The notes below the pieces were generated by a model. The model searched no databases. It had not been told where the DNA came from and was given only the letters and a program-made list of their open reading frames with translations. A program made the translations under genes and the position numbers. Below, in pieces: positions 9,577 through 19,587 of a DNA stretch of 64,000 bases (the first letter of the stretch is position 1; every line of letters begins with the position of its first letter). Origin of the DNA: G963676095 sp963676095 (GTDB taxonomy: Bacteria; Bacteroidota; Bacteroidia; Bacteroidales; Prolixibacteraceae); NCBI GenBank assembly GCA_963676095.1, contig OY781040.1, positions 1,054,001 to 1,118,000 on the forward strand, in the 5' to 3' direction.

Positions 9577-9618
9577 CCCCAACAGACCTAACGATAATCG
9601 ATTAATAAAGCTTTTTAC

Positions 9619-12564
9619 ATGAAAAAACTTCTCCTGAGTTTACTTCTTTTGACGATAACAATAGCATCTCAATCCCAGGAACTCCAAATCTCCGGGAAGA
9701 TCAGGGATGCCAGGGATAATTCTCCGTTGCCACAGGCAACTGTCCAAATAAAGGGAACGACAAACGGTACCATATCTGATGCAAACGGAAATTTCCGGAT
9801 CAATGCTTCACACGGGGACACATTACTCTTTTCATTTATTGGTTACGCAAAACAGGAAATTCCTGTTGGTAAAAGCAGCACGATTAATGTGCTGCTAAAA
9901 CCGGATGATCTGGTTATTAACGACGTTATTGTAATCGGGTACGGTTCGGTCAGAAAATCTGACCAGACTGGGGCAATAAGTTCGGTCAGTTCCGAAGATT
10001 TCAACAAAGGACCAGTCACCAATGCGGAACAACTGATTGCCAACAAGATCCCGGGGGTACAGGTAATTCCCAACAGCGGAAAACCGGGAGCAGGCAGCTC
10101 TTTTCTTATACGGGGAGGTGCCTCTTTAAATGCAGGGAACGATCCGTTAATTGTTGTCGATGGCGTTCCTCTTGAGGGCTGGGGAGACGGCCCTGGCTTT
10201 TTAAGTTCATTAAATCCTGAAGATATCGAATCGTTCACTGTCCTGAAAGACGCATCTGCCGCCGCCATTTACGGGGCCAGGGCATCAAACGGCGTTATCC
10301 TGATCACCACAAGCAAGGGGGCACAGGGAAAATTACAATTCAACTTTACCTCAACTGCCTCTTTGTCCCACATCTACAAAAAAGTGCCGGTTTTAAATGC
10401 CTCACAATACCGGGAAGTTGCCCAGGTGGCTTCCGACTACTCCAGACAAACATACGAATCATTGGGATTGGGTGATTACAATACAGACTGGCAGGATGTT
10501 ATTTATCATATAGCCGTCGGCACAGAAAACAATATCAGCATGAGCGGGGGAATAAAAAACCTTCCCTACCGCTTCTCCATGGGATATCTGAACCAGGACG
10601 GGATCCTTAAAACAAGTAACTTCGAACGTATTACAGCACTGCTAAACCTGACCCCGGAATTGTTCGATAAACACCTGACATTAAAACTTAGCCTGAAAGG
10701 GATATCAGAAAAGGAACGCATTGCAGATGAACGGGCTATCAGCAGCGCCATCAGTTTCGACCCGACTCAACCGGTAAAAACAGAAGACTCGAATTACGGA
10801 GGATATTTCGAATATGAAGAATATGCTTCCAACCCGGCTAACATGAACGGGCACTTCAACCCGCTGGGATTACTGGAACAAATCTCTTCCCACAGTGACG
10901 TGATCAGGTGTATCGGGAATATACAGGCAGATTATAAGGTCCACTTTCTTCCGGACCTTCATTTACATCTAAATACCGGGTATGATATCTCCAGGGTTAA
11001 GACCTGCTATTTCGTCCCGGCAGACAACTTTGAACAAAATATCTCCGGAGGTGACGTTTATAATGCCGATCCGGCAAAAAAAGTCCGAAACACCGTCCTC
11101 GAGTATTACCTGAATTATATCAAAGATATCAGTTCGTTATCCAGCCACATCGACCTGATGTCCGGTTATTCCTATAATGATTTCCTGACGACCGAATATT
11201 ATTATCCGACATACAATGCCTCCGGGGAACAAATCGGGAGTGACCCTGCCTATGACAAAGATAAACCCCGGCATACCCTGATCTCGTTCTATGCCAGGCT
11301 GAATTACACGCTAATGGATAAATACCTTTTGACAGCAACGGTCAGGCGTGACGGGTCGTCCCGTTTTTCCGAGAAAAACCGATGGGGGGTATTTCCTTCG
11401 GCAGCTTTGGCCTGGAAAATAAATGATGAAAGCTTTTTGAAAAATGTCGAAACAATATCGGCGCTTAAACTCAGAATAGGGTATGGAGAAACCGGACAGC
11501 AAGACGGAATAGGAAATTATGATTACCTGACAACTTATACCGCAGCTGATGCCGATTATTCATACCAGATCGGGAATAAATATTACCAGCTTACTTATCC
11601 TTCGGCATACGATCCTAACCGGAAATGGGAACAGACAGCAACGACCAATGCGGCCATCGACTTTGGCTTTTTAAAAAACAGGCTGGGCGGTAGCGTGGAT
11701 GTATATTATAAAAAAACGACCGACTTGCTGAACACAATAGATATTCCCTCAGGGACCAATTTTACCAGTTCGATAACAAAGAACATCGGAAGCATGGAAA
11801 ACCGGGGCATTGAATTTACAATAACGGCCAAACCTGTTAAAAATGAAAATTTTCAATGGGACCTGGGCTTTAATTTTTCCTGGAACAAAAATAAAATTAC
11901 CAAATTATCGATGACCGACGACAACGAGGTAGGCCTGGTAAGCAGCGACTACCTCGTCAATACAGTCGGGTACAGCAGGAACGTTTTCTATCTGTACCAC
12001 CAGGTGTATGACGAAAACGGCGACCCGCTGGAAGAAGTCATGCTCGATGCCAACAATGACGGATCGATAAACGACAAGGACCGGTACCGCTCAAAAAGTT
12101 CGCTGCCAAAGTATATCCTGGGGTTCAATACCAACCTGAACTATAAGAAATGGTCCCTAAGCATGACTGCTCATGCCAATCTTGGGCATTACATCTATTA
12201 TTGTCCAAGCGATAACCTTGTTGCCCTGTATGGATGGCTCGTTCCCTACAACCTAAGCACCATGTATTATAAATCCAAATTCAAAATGAGCGGAAACCAG
12301 CTGCAGAAATACAGTGATTATTATTTACAAAACGCCTCGTTCCTGAAACTGGACAACATCACCTTAAGCTACGACTTTGGAAAAATATTCAAAAGTTTTT
12401 ATCATGATGCCGGCCTTAGGGTAAATGCTTCTGCCCAGAATGTCCTCACCTGGACAAATTTCACGGGACAGGATCCCGAACCCAGTTATAACTGGGGGGA
12501 AGACTGGGGTTCCAATTATCCGCGGTCAAGAATTTACGAATTGGGGATCACCCTGAACTTCTAA
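9619..12564 (+). CDS. SusC-like TonB-dependent outer-membrane transporter
   Basis: A 981-aa protein with a signal peptide (to about residue 20), an N-terminal carboxypeptidase-like regulatory domain (about 22-105, ISGKIRDARDNSPLPQATVQIKG), a plug domain with VIGYGSVRKSDQTGAISSV and the SusC hallmark YGARASNGVILITTSKG near residue 218, and a 22-strand barrel ending in an aromatic-type C-terminus (YELGITLNF). It imports oligosaccharides through the outer membrane using TonB energy, together with the SusD gene 20 bases downstream. No upstream FecI/FecR-type DUF4974 region is attached, so regulation is by the HTCS rather than an ECF sigma factor. Confidence 0.96.
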   Translation: MKKLLLSLLLLTITIASQSQELQISGKIRDARDNSPLPQATVQIKGTTNGTISDANGNFRINASHGDTLLFSFIGYAKQEIPVGKSSTINVLLKPDDLVINDVIVIGYGSVRKSDQTGAISSVSSEDFNKGPVTNAEQLIANKIPGVQVIPNSGKPGAGSSFLIRGGASLNAGNDPLIVVDGVPLEGWGDGPGFLSSLNPEDIESFTVLKDASAAAIYGARASNGVILITTSKGAQGKLQFNFTSTASLSHIYKKVPVLNASQYREVAQVASDYSRQTYESLGLGDYNTDWQDVIYHIAVGTENNISMSGGIKNLPYRFSMGYLNQDGILKTSNFERITALLNLTPELFDKHLTLKLSLKGISEKERIADERAISSAISFDPTQPVKTEDSNYGGYFEYEEYASNPANMNGHFNPLGLLEQISSHSDVIRCIGNIQADYKVHFLPDLHLHLNTGYDISRVKTCYFVPADNFEQNISGGDVYNADPAKKVRNTVLEYYLNYIKDISSLSSHIDLMSGYSYNDFLTTEYYYPTYNASGEQIGSDPAYDKDKPRHTLISFYARLNYTLMDKYLLTATVRRDGSSRFSEKNRWGVFPSAALAWKINDESFLKNVETISALKLRIGYGETGQQDGIGNYDYLTTYTAADADYSYQIGNKYYQLTYPSAYDPNRKWEQTATTNAAIDFGFLKNRLGGSVDVYYKKTTDLLNTIDIPSGTNFTSSITKNIGSMENRGIEFTITAKPVKNENFQWDLGFNFSWNKNKITKLSMTDDNEVGLVSSDYLVNTVGYSRNVFYLYHQVYDENGDPLEEVMLDANNDGSINDKDRYRSKSSLPKYILGFNTNLNYKKWSLSMTAHANLGHYIYYCPSDNLVALYGWLVPYNLSTMYYKSKFKMSGNQLQKYSDYYLQNASFLKLDNITLSYDFGKIFKSFYHDAGLRVNASAQNVLTWTNFTGQDPEPSYNWGEDWGSNYPRSRIYELGITLNF

Positions 12565-12584
12565 AATTCAATAAAACAAATAAA

Positions 12585-14258
12585 ATGAAACGAGCATTTT
12601 TTAACAATCACATAAAATTAACTGAACCAACATGTTGCAATGGGAATAAAGAAACACGGATTCAACCGGCCAGTGCAATCCAAAATTATTCCCCGCAAAC
12701 AAAGAACGGTTATTTCAAAAACGCCTTCATCTTATGTCAGGTGATGCTCATCCTGTTTATATTATCCTGTACGGACGACCTTAACCGTTATCCGACCAAC
12801 GGTATTGATAACGAAGAACAATACAGTACGCTCGATGGGTATAAGCAATCTCTCGTCACCCTTTACGGGACCCTGGCCTTGAACGATTTTTTAAGAAACT
12901 GGTGGAACATGCAGGAATTGCCAACTGATGAAGCCGTATCCACCTGGGACGATCCTTCCGGGGTGCTTTCTTATCATAAAATGAACTGGACAGCAGATAA
13001 TTCTGCGATAGAACTGGTTTACACATCCGCGATGTACGATATTACCCTCTGCAATAATTTTCTGATCGAATCGTCAGACGGCAATATCAGCAGCCGCGGA
13101 TTTACAGGCGACGATGCAGAAACAATACAACAGTATGCTGCAGAAGCCCGTTTTCTGAAGGCCTATTATTATTACATTCTGATGGATGTGTACGGCAATC
13201 CGCCGATGGCTACCGAAGAAACCCTGAGCAACAGCGAAATTCCGGAGCAAATATCCAGAAAAGATTTATTCGCTTATATTGTTTCTGAGTTGACAGAGAT
13301 TGAACCAAGCCTGGCCGGTCCGGGACAAAACGAGTACGGACGCGCAGACCAAGCTGCAGTGTGGGCCCTGCTTTCCCGTATTTACCTCAACGGTTATGTT
13401 TATACCGGTACCGAATATTATACGGAAGCGATTACTAACTCCAACAAGGTGATCGATGCCGGCTATTCGCTGGAAACTAACTACAACTGGTTAATGCTTG
13501 CCGACAACGATCTGAATACAAATGAATTTATATTTACATCAAACTATGACAATGAAAACACGATTACCTGGGGGGGAACAAACTATATGGCCCTTGGAGC
13601 GGCCGGCGTTTCAAAAGAAGTGAACGGAATGAGCGATACATGGAGTTCTCTCCGTATAACCCAATCAATCCCGGCCCTGTTCCCATCGGCAGACACGACA
13701 ATCGACAAAAGGGGAGAATTCTGGACAACAGGGCAGCCCCTGGAAGTCGACGAGTTGGCGATCTCGACCAACGGGTATTCGACCTATAAATACCGGAACC
13801 TGGGCCGAGATGGTGTCGCCTTCACTCAGAACAACCAGTACAATAATATCAGTGATATCGACTTTCCTGTTTTCCGGCTTGCGGAAATTTATCTGAACTA
13901 CGCAGAGGCTGTACTAAGAGGAGGTGAAGGCGGGAATAAAACGACCGCTCTTTCCTATATTAATAGAATGAGGGGCAGGGCTTATGCCAACAACCCGGGA
14001 AGTTCGGAAGGGAATATTGCTGTTTCGGACTTAACGCTCGACTTCATTCTGGATGAAAGGGCCAGGGAGCTTTACTGGGAAGGATTCCGGAGAACGGATC
14101 TTATACGTTATGGCTTACTCGTATCGGAAGATTACCTGTGGGCATGGAAAGGAGGAGTCAAAGCCGGAACGGGTGTCGATTCAAAATATAACCTTTTCCC
14201 TCTGCCAACCTCTGAGGTTCTGGCCAATCCTAAACTGACACAAAATACCGGTTATTAA
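12585..14258 (+). CDS. SusD/RagB-family glycan-binding lipoprotein
   Basis: A 557-aa partner of the SusC transporter. The lipobox is FILSC near residue 62. The TPR-like SusD core includes EARFLKAYYYYILMDVYGNPP and the C-terminal RagB part LDERARELYWEGFRRTDLIRYG. SusD proteins sit as a lid on SusC and bind the glycan. Odd point: 46-50 polar residues precede the hydrophobic signal, which is unusual for a lipoprotein. The ATG at 12585 has the right spacing after susC, and no other ATG gives a full signal, so either the signal has a long n-region or a non-ATG start nearer to it is used. The SusE-like gene next door has the same, milder, extension. Confidence 0.94.
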   Translation: MKRAFFNNHIKLTEPTCCNGNKETRIQPASAIQNYSPQTKNGYFKNAFILCQVMLILFILSCTDDLNRYPTNGIDNEEQYSTLDGYKQSLVTLYGTLALNDFLRNWWNMQELPTDEAVSTWDDPSGVLSYHKMNWTADNSAIELVYTSAMYDITLCNNFLIESSDGNISSRGFTGDDAETIQQYAAEARFLKAYYYYILMDVYGNPPMATEETLSNSEIPEQISRKDLFAYIVSELTEIEPSLAGPGQNEYGRADQAAVWALLSRIYLNGYVYTGTEYYTEAITNSNKVIDAGYSLETNYNWLMLADNDLNTNEFIFTSNYDNENTITWGGTNYMALGAAGVSKEVNGMSDTWSSLRITQSIPALFPSADTTIDKRGEFWTTGQPLEVDELAISTNGYSTYKYRNLGRDGVAFTQNNQYNNISDIDFPVFRLAEIYLNYAEAVLRGGEGGNKTTALSYINRMRGRAYANNPGSSEGNIAVSDLTLDFILDERARELYWEGFRRTDLIRYGLLVSEDYLWAWKGGVKAGTGVDSKYNLFPLPTSEVLANPKLTQNTGY

Positions 14259-14269
14259 AAATCTTAACA

Positions 14270-15535
14270 ATGAGACCAAAATATTCTCCGATAAAACAAC
14301 AGAAATTCCCGAAAAAAGCCGGGCTGCTTTTTCCCGGGATTGTATTGATCGTGAGTATCATTTTACTCACCAGTTCATGTGAAAGCGACCTGCCAAAGTA
14401 CCAGGTCCGGCAGGGGACAGCCCCTGTCCTTTCCGTGTCGGAAACCGGCATCGTCCTTACTGCCGGAGATTCGGCAGAAACTGTCCTTTCGCTGACCTGG
14501 ACCGATCCGGATTATTTTCCGGAAGGGACCGACGTTAGCGTTGTAGGCACCTATTTTCTCGAAATAAGTAAAGATGAACAGTTTTCTGATTTCCTGTCTG
14601 TCAGCCTGGGCAATAAGCTGGACACTTCGTTCACCTGCTACGTGTTAAATTCAAAACTGCTCTCCCTGGAACTTGAGGCAAATGTATCCAACAATGTTTT
14701 TCTCCGGGTAAAATCTGCTTTTTTCAGTAAAGATACGCTTAGCTCGAATATCTGCACGCTTGCTGTTACACCCTATAGCATAAGTGAAACGGCCATCGCT
14801 GTGCCGGGTGCATTGTACATCACCGGAGATGCCATTCCTGCCGGATGGATAACCCCGTTCCCGGACAATCAAAAGTTTACCAAATCAGGTACGACCTTCA
14901 CCCTGACCACAGACCTGCTGGGAGGCAAGGAGTACGAACTGATAACCGATGTCAATGGCTCAAACTGGACGCCCTGTTACCGCCTGGCCCCTGATGTTAA
15001 CCAGTCAGACATGATATGGGGCGGATCTTTCGTATGGGATGGTGAAGGATCTGACTATAACTGGACGACCCAAAAATTCAAGACTCCTGATGAAGATGCA
15101 ACCTACACCCTGGTATTTGACTTTCAGGATGCCATTTTCTCGGTTGTCAACGAAGATGTTGACCCGGTAATCGCGGTACCAGACGAACTTTACATAACAG
15201 GGAGTGCCATCCCGACAGGATGGAGCACGCCATTCCCTGATGAACAAAAATTTACAAAAACCGGGAATGTTTTTGCACTGACGATTGACCTGCTTGGAGA
15301 TAGAGAATATGAACTGATAACCGATGTGAATGGGGCAAACTGGACCCCCTGTTACCGTCTGGCACCGGATGCAGATCAGTCGGCCATGACCTGGGGCGGA
15401 TCTTTCGTATGGGACGGTGAAGGATCTGACTATGGCTGGTCAAGTCAACTATTTTTGACCCCCTCGTATGATGGAACCTATCAGCTCATTTTTAATTTTC
15501 AAAATGCCACTTTTAGTGTTCGAAGCGAAGATTAA
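14270..15535 (+). CDS. SusE-like glycan-binding lipoprotein with duplicated modules
   Basis: A 421-aa lipoprotein (lipobox-like LLTSSC near residue 36). An N-terminal SusE-type Ig domain (about 45-165) is followed by two nearly identical modules of about 110 residues. Each starts LYITG(D/S)AIP and shares YELITDVNG(S/A)NWTPCYRLAP and WGGSFVWDGEGSDY. The two copies also match at DNA level over stretches of about 20 bases, so the duplication is fairly recent or kept by gene conversion. By position and design it is a surface galactan-binding protein, equivalent to the unknown/SusE-type gene in the Bacteroides galactan PUL. The direct target glycan is inferred. Confidence 0.85.
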   Translation: MRPKYSPIKQQKFPKKAGLLFPGIVLIVSIILLTSSCESDLPKYQVRQGTAPVLSVSETGIVLTAGDSAETVLSLTWTDPDYFPEGTDVSVVGTYFLEISKDEQFSDFLSVSLGNKLDTSFTCYVLNSKLLSLELEANVSNNVFLRVKSAFFSKDTLSSNICTLAVTPYSISETAIAVPGALYITGDAIPAGWITPFPDNQKFTKSGTTFTLTTDLLGGKEYELITDVNGSNWTPCYRLAPDVNQSDMIWGGSFVWDGEGSDYNWTTQKFKTPDEDATYTLVFDFQDAIFSVVNEDVDPVIAVPDELYITGSAIPTGWSTPFPDEQKFTKTGNVFALTIDLLGDREYELITDVNGANWTPCYRLAPDADQSAMTWGGSFVWDGEGSDYGWSSQLFLTPSYDGTYQLIFNFQNATFSVRSED

Positions 15536-15562
15536 CCATATCCGGGGCCGATAACAAAATAA

Positions 15563-15600
15563 TCAAAGGGCATTGGCTTTTAAGGGGCAATGCCCTTTGA
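15563..15600 (+). terminator. 13-bp hairpin after the SusE-like gene
   Basis: TCAAAGGGCATTG (15563-15575) and CAATGCCCTTTGA (15588-15600) are exact reverse complements around a 12-nt loop, 28 bases past the stop. The following bases (TTCACAATTTTCC) hold no long T-run. Partial termination or 3'-end protection would make the import genes more abundant than the two downstream glycosidases. Confidence 0.65.
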
Positions 15601-15627
15601 TTCACAATTTTCCAGAAAACTGTTTAT

Positions 15628-17028
15628 ATGAAAAAAATTTTATTCCTTTTGCTGTGTGGTATTGGATTTTCCTGTTCTTCAGGGAAAGATGACCCAATTA
15701 CACTGGAAGAGATTGTTGTAGATCCCGGGTCCGTGATCTTGTCCAGAGAAGAAAACCCGATAGGCATTAATTTAAATTACCTGAGGGATCCGGATATTCT
15801 TAGAGAAGCTGGCTCGGTTTCTCTAAAAGATGCACTATCTTCTTTTAACGGGAAATGGCTCCGGTACCCCGGCGGGGAGAAGTCAAACTACTACCGTTTT
15901 GCCCTCCCCCCGTATGAAGAAGTAAATCCTCAGACATCCGGATGGTATTTAACAGTGAAAGATAAAGATGTCATGGATTTTGACGAATACGCTGAACTGG
16001 TGAAATCCCTCGATGTAAATGCGTACGTGGTTGTTGCCTACAAAAGGGAAGAAATAACAGACCAGACAACAACACTTCAGGAATACAAGGAACATGCCGT
16101 CGGATGGGTTAGATATGCAAAAGAACATTCATGTAACGTTAAATACTGGGAAATAGGAAATGAAACATGGAATAATTTCGATGGTTCAGACTGGGACGAT
16201 GTTGTAAGCGATATAGCCGTCATTGCAAAAGCCATGAAGGAAGAAGACGAAGCTATTAAGATAGGCACCAGTTTCAGCAGTAGGGAGCAACTGGAAAAAA
16301 TCGTTGACGGAGCCGGGGAATGGCTCGATTTTGTTTCGTGCAGCAATTATTACCCGGGGTCTGACTGGGGAACCATAGGCTACAGCTACTATGAAGACAA
16401 TAATGGTCTCGATATGATTTTCCTGGATGAAACTTTTTCAGGTGTTGTCCAAAGCAAAAATTCAGGGCTGGAATTAGTCATAGCTGAATGCAATGCAAAA
16501 GACTGGGACGATAACTGGTCCGGAACAAACGATCTGGGACATGCTCTGGTCTGTTTTGATTTGTGCGGACAAATTAACCAATCGTCTGACATTACATCCG
16601 GCATGTTTTGGAATACCTCCTGGTTTGGGTCTGAAAATATAGCCTTTAATCTCCTCTCCAACAAGAATGAACTTCGCCCCAATGGACAGGCAATCAAATT
16701 ATGGAACGATTACTGGAAACCGGACATAGTTTCCACGGAAACCGTTTCAGGGCTAATAACCTATGTACTTGAGAATAATTCAGGCGAACTGACTATTTTT
16801 ATCATGAATAAAGATGAAGAAAACAAAACAGCCGATATCCGGATAAACAGCAACAATAGTTATTATTTCAATACCGGCTATCAGTTTTCTGGAACGACAG
16901 GAAAAAATACAGATAGTGATACCGAAACGGAAAAAATACAATCAATCTCATTTACCAATAACATAGCTTCTCAGGTGAGTTTCCCTTCCTGTTCCATAAC
17001 CCTTATCAATCTGAAACAGGATAATTAA
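15628..17028 (+). CDS. Clan GH-A glycoside hydrolase lipoprotein, possibly arabinofuranosidase-like
   Basis: A 466-aa lipoprotein (lipobox GIGFSC near residue 16). The catalytic barrel shows LRYPGGEKSNYYRF near residue 78, the acid/base candidate Glu179 in YWEIGNETWNN, and the nucleophile candidate Glu287 in LVIAECNAKDW. A C-terminal beta domain (about 370-466) follows. This pattern (RYPGG, GNE, AEC/AEY) resembles GH51, GH39, GH79 and GH30-type retaining enzymes. In a galactan PUL an alpha-L-arabinofuranosidase trimming arabinan side groups would make sense, but the family cannot be fixed by eye. It has no counterpart in the minimal Bacteroides galactan PUL that I recall. Confidence 0.75.
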   Translation: MKKILFLLLCGIGFSCSSGKDDPITLEEIVVDPGSVILSREENPIGINLNYLRDPDILREAGSVSLKDALSSFNGKWLRYPGGEKSNYYRFALPPYEEVNPQTSGWYLTVKDKDVMDFDEYAELVKSLDVNAYVVVAYKREEITDQTTTLQEYKEHAVGWVRYAKEHSCNVKYWEIGNETWNNFDGSDWDDVVSDIAVIAKAMKEEDEAIKIGTSFSSREQLEKIVDGAGEWLDFVSCSNYYPGSDWGTIGYSYYEDNNGLDMIFLDETFSGVVQSKNSGLELVIAECNAKDWDDNWSGTNDLGHALVCFDLCGQINQSSDITSGMFWNTSWFGSENIAFNLLSNKNELRPNGQAIKLWNDYWKPDIVSTETVSGLITYVLENNSGELTIFIMNKDEENKTADIRINSNNSYYFNTGYQFSGTTGKNTDSDTETEKIQSISFTNNIASQVSFPSCSITLINLKQDN

Positions 17029-17045
17029 AAATCAAAAAATCAAGC

Positions 17046-19430
17046 ATGAAACTGCTCTTATTATTTTTTCTGGGAATAATATTTTCCTCATGTAATAATA
17101 TCCCGAATAAGCAAAACAGTTATGGGAAAAGAGAAAATCTCTTTAACGAAAACTGGCAATTTACTAAAGACATAGCGTGTTCAGATATTGTTGCGTTATC
17201 CGATAAGCAAAACAGCCCTGTTAATTGGGAACAAGTTTCCCTTCCCCATACGGCAAACATTGAACCCCTTGTCATAAAAGGGAAACAATGGCAGGGGACT
17301 TGCTGGTACCGGAAATTTTTTACCCTTTCTCATACAATGGAAGGAAAGTATATCATGCTAAAGTTTGACGGGGCAATGCAAGTCGCAGAAGTTTACCTGA
17401 ACGGACAAAAGCTAATGACCCACCAGGGAGGATATCTGCCATTTTGTGCAGATCTGGGTGAACATCTTAAATTTGGCAAGGAAAATGTAGTCCTGATCCG
17501 TTTAAATAATGAAGATAACCCTGAGGTACCTCCGGGAAAACCTGTTGACGAACTGGATTTTAATATTTACAGTGGCATATACCGCAATGTCTGGCTCATT
17601 GTAAAAAACAAGCTGAATATTTCAGACCCTGTCGAGGCAGGTCGTGTTGCCGGAGGCGGAATCTTTATACGCTATCCGGAAGTGACAGACTCCCTTGCCA
17701 CCCTAAATGTACAAGTAGATGTCGACAATAAATATAGTCGGGAACAGGAGACAGAAGTAAAACTGAATATTTCAGACAAAAACGGAAACACTATTGCCGG
17801 CACCCTGTCGGGACAGGTAATCATAGCTAAAAAAAGTAATCATTGTTTCAATTTTTCGCTCCAGATAAAAGATCCGTCTCGCTGGTCCCCGGATAACCCG
17901 ACCCTTTACTCAGTCAAGGCAATTGTTTTGAAGGACGGTACCCCTGTTGACAGTATAACGGAAAAAACGGGGATGCGTACTTTCAACATCTCTCCTGCCG
18001 GTTTTGAGATTAACGGGCAAGCCCTCTTTTTAAGAGGGATCAACCGGCACCAGGAATATCCTTATGTCGGGTATGCCATTTCGGACAACGCAAACTACCG
18101 TGATGCTTACAAAATAAAAAAAGCCGGGTTCAACATTGTAAGATTATCTCATTATCCGCAAAGCCCTGCCTTCATGGACGCCTGCGACAAACTGGGGCTA
18201 ATGGTGATAGATGCAATTCCCGGCTGGCAGTTTTTCGGCGATTCTGTATTCCGGGAAAATGCGTTGCGAGATGTCCGGGAAATGTTGCGGCGCGACCGGA
18301 ACCACCCGTCAGTCGTTCTCTGGGAAGCATCACTCAATGAATCGGACATGAGTGTCAGTTTCATGCAAAAAGCACACCATGCCGTGCATGAGGAATATCC
18401 GGGGAAAGACGTGTACTCTTGCGGATGGAAAGATACCGTTTATGATGTGTTCATTCCTGCACGCCAGCATGCAAAACCACCCTGCTATTGGAACAAATAT
18501 ACTTCTCAAAAGCCAATTTTTATTGCAGAATACGGAGACTGGGAATATTATGCCCAGAATGCCGGTTTTAACCAAAAAGACTATCAGAATTTATCGGATG
18601 AAGAACGGAATTCAAGACAAACAAGGGAAAACGGTCAAAAAAGACTCGCCCGTCAGGCGCTGAATTTCCAGGAAGCCCACAACAGCAACATGCAGGGACG
18701 GGCCTTCGGAGACGCCAACTGGCTGATGTTCGACTACAACCGCGGATACGCTCCTGACATTGAAGCATCAGGGATTATGGACATCTTCAGGCTCCCCAAG
18801 TTTGCCTATTATTTTTATGAGAGCCAGAAAGATGCGGTGAACCCCAGCCATAGGGAAAGCTTCAGCATCCCTGTCATCCATATTGCCAATTTTAATAATG
18901 ACCCTTCTTTCCCCGAAGTAAAAATTTACAGTAACTGCGATGAAGTGGAATTATTGGTCAACAATCATTCTTTAGGAAAAAAATTTCAGGATAGCAATGT
19001 GAACAGTACTTGGTTAAAGCATCCCCCATTCTCTTTTTACCTGAATAAATTCGTTCCCGGAAAATTAGTCGCCAAAGGGTATATCTCAGGGGAAGAAGTT
19101 ATTAGCGAAACTCGTTATACCCCGGGGATTGCCTCTTCTCTAAAAGTTTGGATCGACGAAAGCAATCGTTCTCTTCAGAAAGGAAAAAACGACCTTGTCT
19201 TCCTGTATGCGGCAGTAACAGATAATAAGGGAACCATTGTCCCAGATGCAGATAATACCGTCACTTTTCAGGTAAATGGAGATACGCAACTGCTTGGCAG
19301 AAACCCCATCGAAGCAGAAGCAGGCATTGCCACAGTGCTCCTTAAAGCAGGGAATCTAGGAGGCCATGTTCTGATAACAGCTCATTCAAAAGGACTTACA
19401 CTAGGAAAAACAACGATTATTATCCAATAA
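17046..19430 (+). CDS. GH2 beta-galactosidase
   Basis: A 794-aa lipoprotein-like exo-glycosidase (signal ending GIIFSSC). Sugar-binding jelly roll (about 30-190), Ig-like domain (about 195-310), and TIM barrel (about 315-600) with FLRGINRHQEYPYVGYA and RLSHYPQSP. The acid/base is Glu432 in EASLNESD and the nucleophile is Glu495 in IAEYGDWE. Two further beta domains end the protein (DUF4982-like and Ig-like). GH2 enzymes of galactan PULs release galactose from the oligosaccharides made by GH53. It is the last gene of the PUL, 18 bases behind the clan-A enzyme. Confidence 0.93.
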   Translation: MKLLLLFFLGIIFSSCNNIPNKQNSYGKRENLFNENWQFTKDIACSDIVALSDKQNSPVNWEQVSLPHTANIEPLVIKGKQWQGTCWYRKFFTLSHTMEGKYIMLKFDGAMQVAEVYLNGQKLMTHQGGYLPFCADLGEHLKFGKENVVLIRLNNEDNPEVPPGKPVDELDFNIYSGIYRNVWLIVKNKLNISDPVEAGRVAGGGIFIRYPEVTDSLATLNVQVDVDNKYSREQETEVKLNISDKNGNTIAGTLSGQVIIAKKSNHCFNFSLQIKDPSRWSPDNPTLYSVKAIVLKDGTPVDSITEKTGMRTFNISPAGFEINGQALFLRGINRHQEYPYVGYAISDNANYRDAYKIKKAGFNIVRLSHYPQSPAFMDACDKLGLMVIDAIPGWQFFGDSVFRENALRDVREMLRRDRNHPSVVLWEASLNESDMSVSFMQKAHHAVHEEYPGKDVYSCGWKDTVYDVFIPARQHAKPPCYWNKYTSQKPIFIAEYGDWEYYAQNAGFNQKDYQNLSDEERNSRQTRENGQKRLARQALNFQEAHNSNMQGRAFGDANWLMFDYNRGYAPDIEASGIMDIFRLPKFAYYFYESQKDAVNPSHRESFSIPVIHIANFNNDPSFPEVKIYSNCDEVELLVNNHSLGKKFQDSNVNSTWLKHPPFSFYLNKFVPGKLVAKGYISGEEVISETRYTPGIASSLKVWIDESNRSLQKGKNDLVFLYAAVTDNKGTIVPDADNTVTFQVNGDTQLLGRNPIEAEAGIATVLLKAGNLGGHVLITAHSKGLTLGKTTIIIQ

Positions 19431-19442
19431 TCCCGGCCAAAA

Positions 19443-19509
19443 CAGGAATCGCTTTCCTGCAGGAATTTTTTTTTGAAGGATAACAGACGATCCTTTGTCA
19501 GTTTTTTTT
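19443..19509 (+). terminator. Two tandem terminator-like hairpins ending the PUL
   Basis: First, CAGGAA-TCGCT-TTCCTG (19443-19459) with nine T from 19466. Second, AAGGAT (19476-19481) pairing with ATCCTT (19490-19495), then eight T at about 19502. Both are on the plus strand just after the GH2 stop. Confidence 0.6.
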
Positions 19510-19587
19510 CTCAACTTTGAGACCGGATAGATGAGAGTGGTCAGGTGTGATACATAGTTAAATCGTTAGATGTTTTATGAAACGGCC

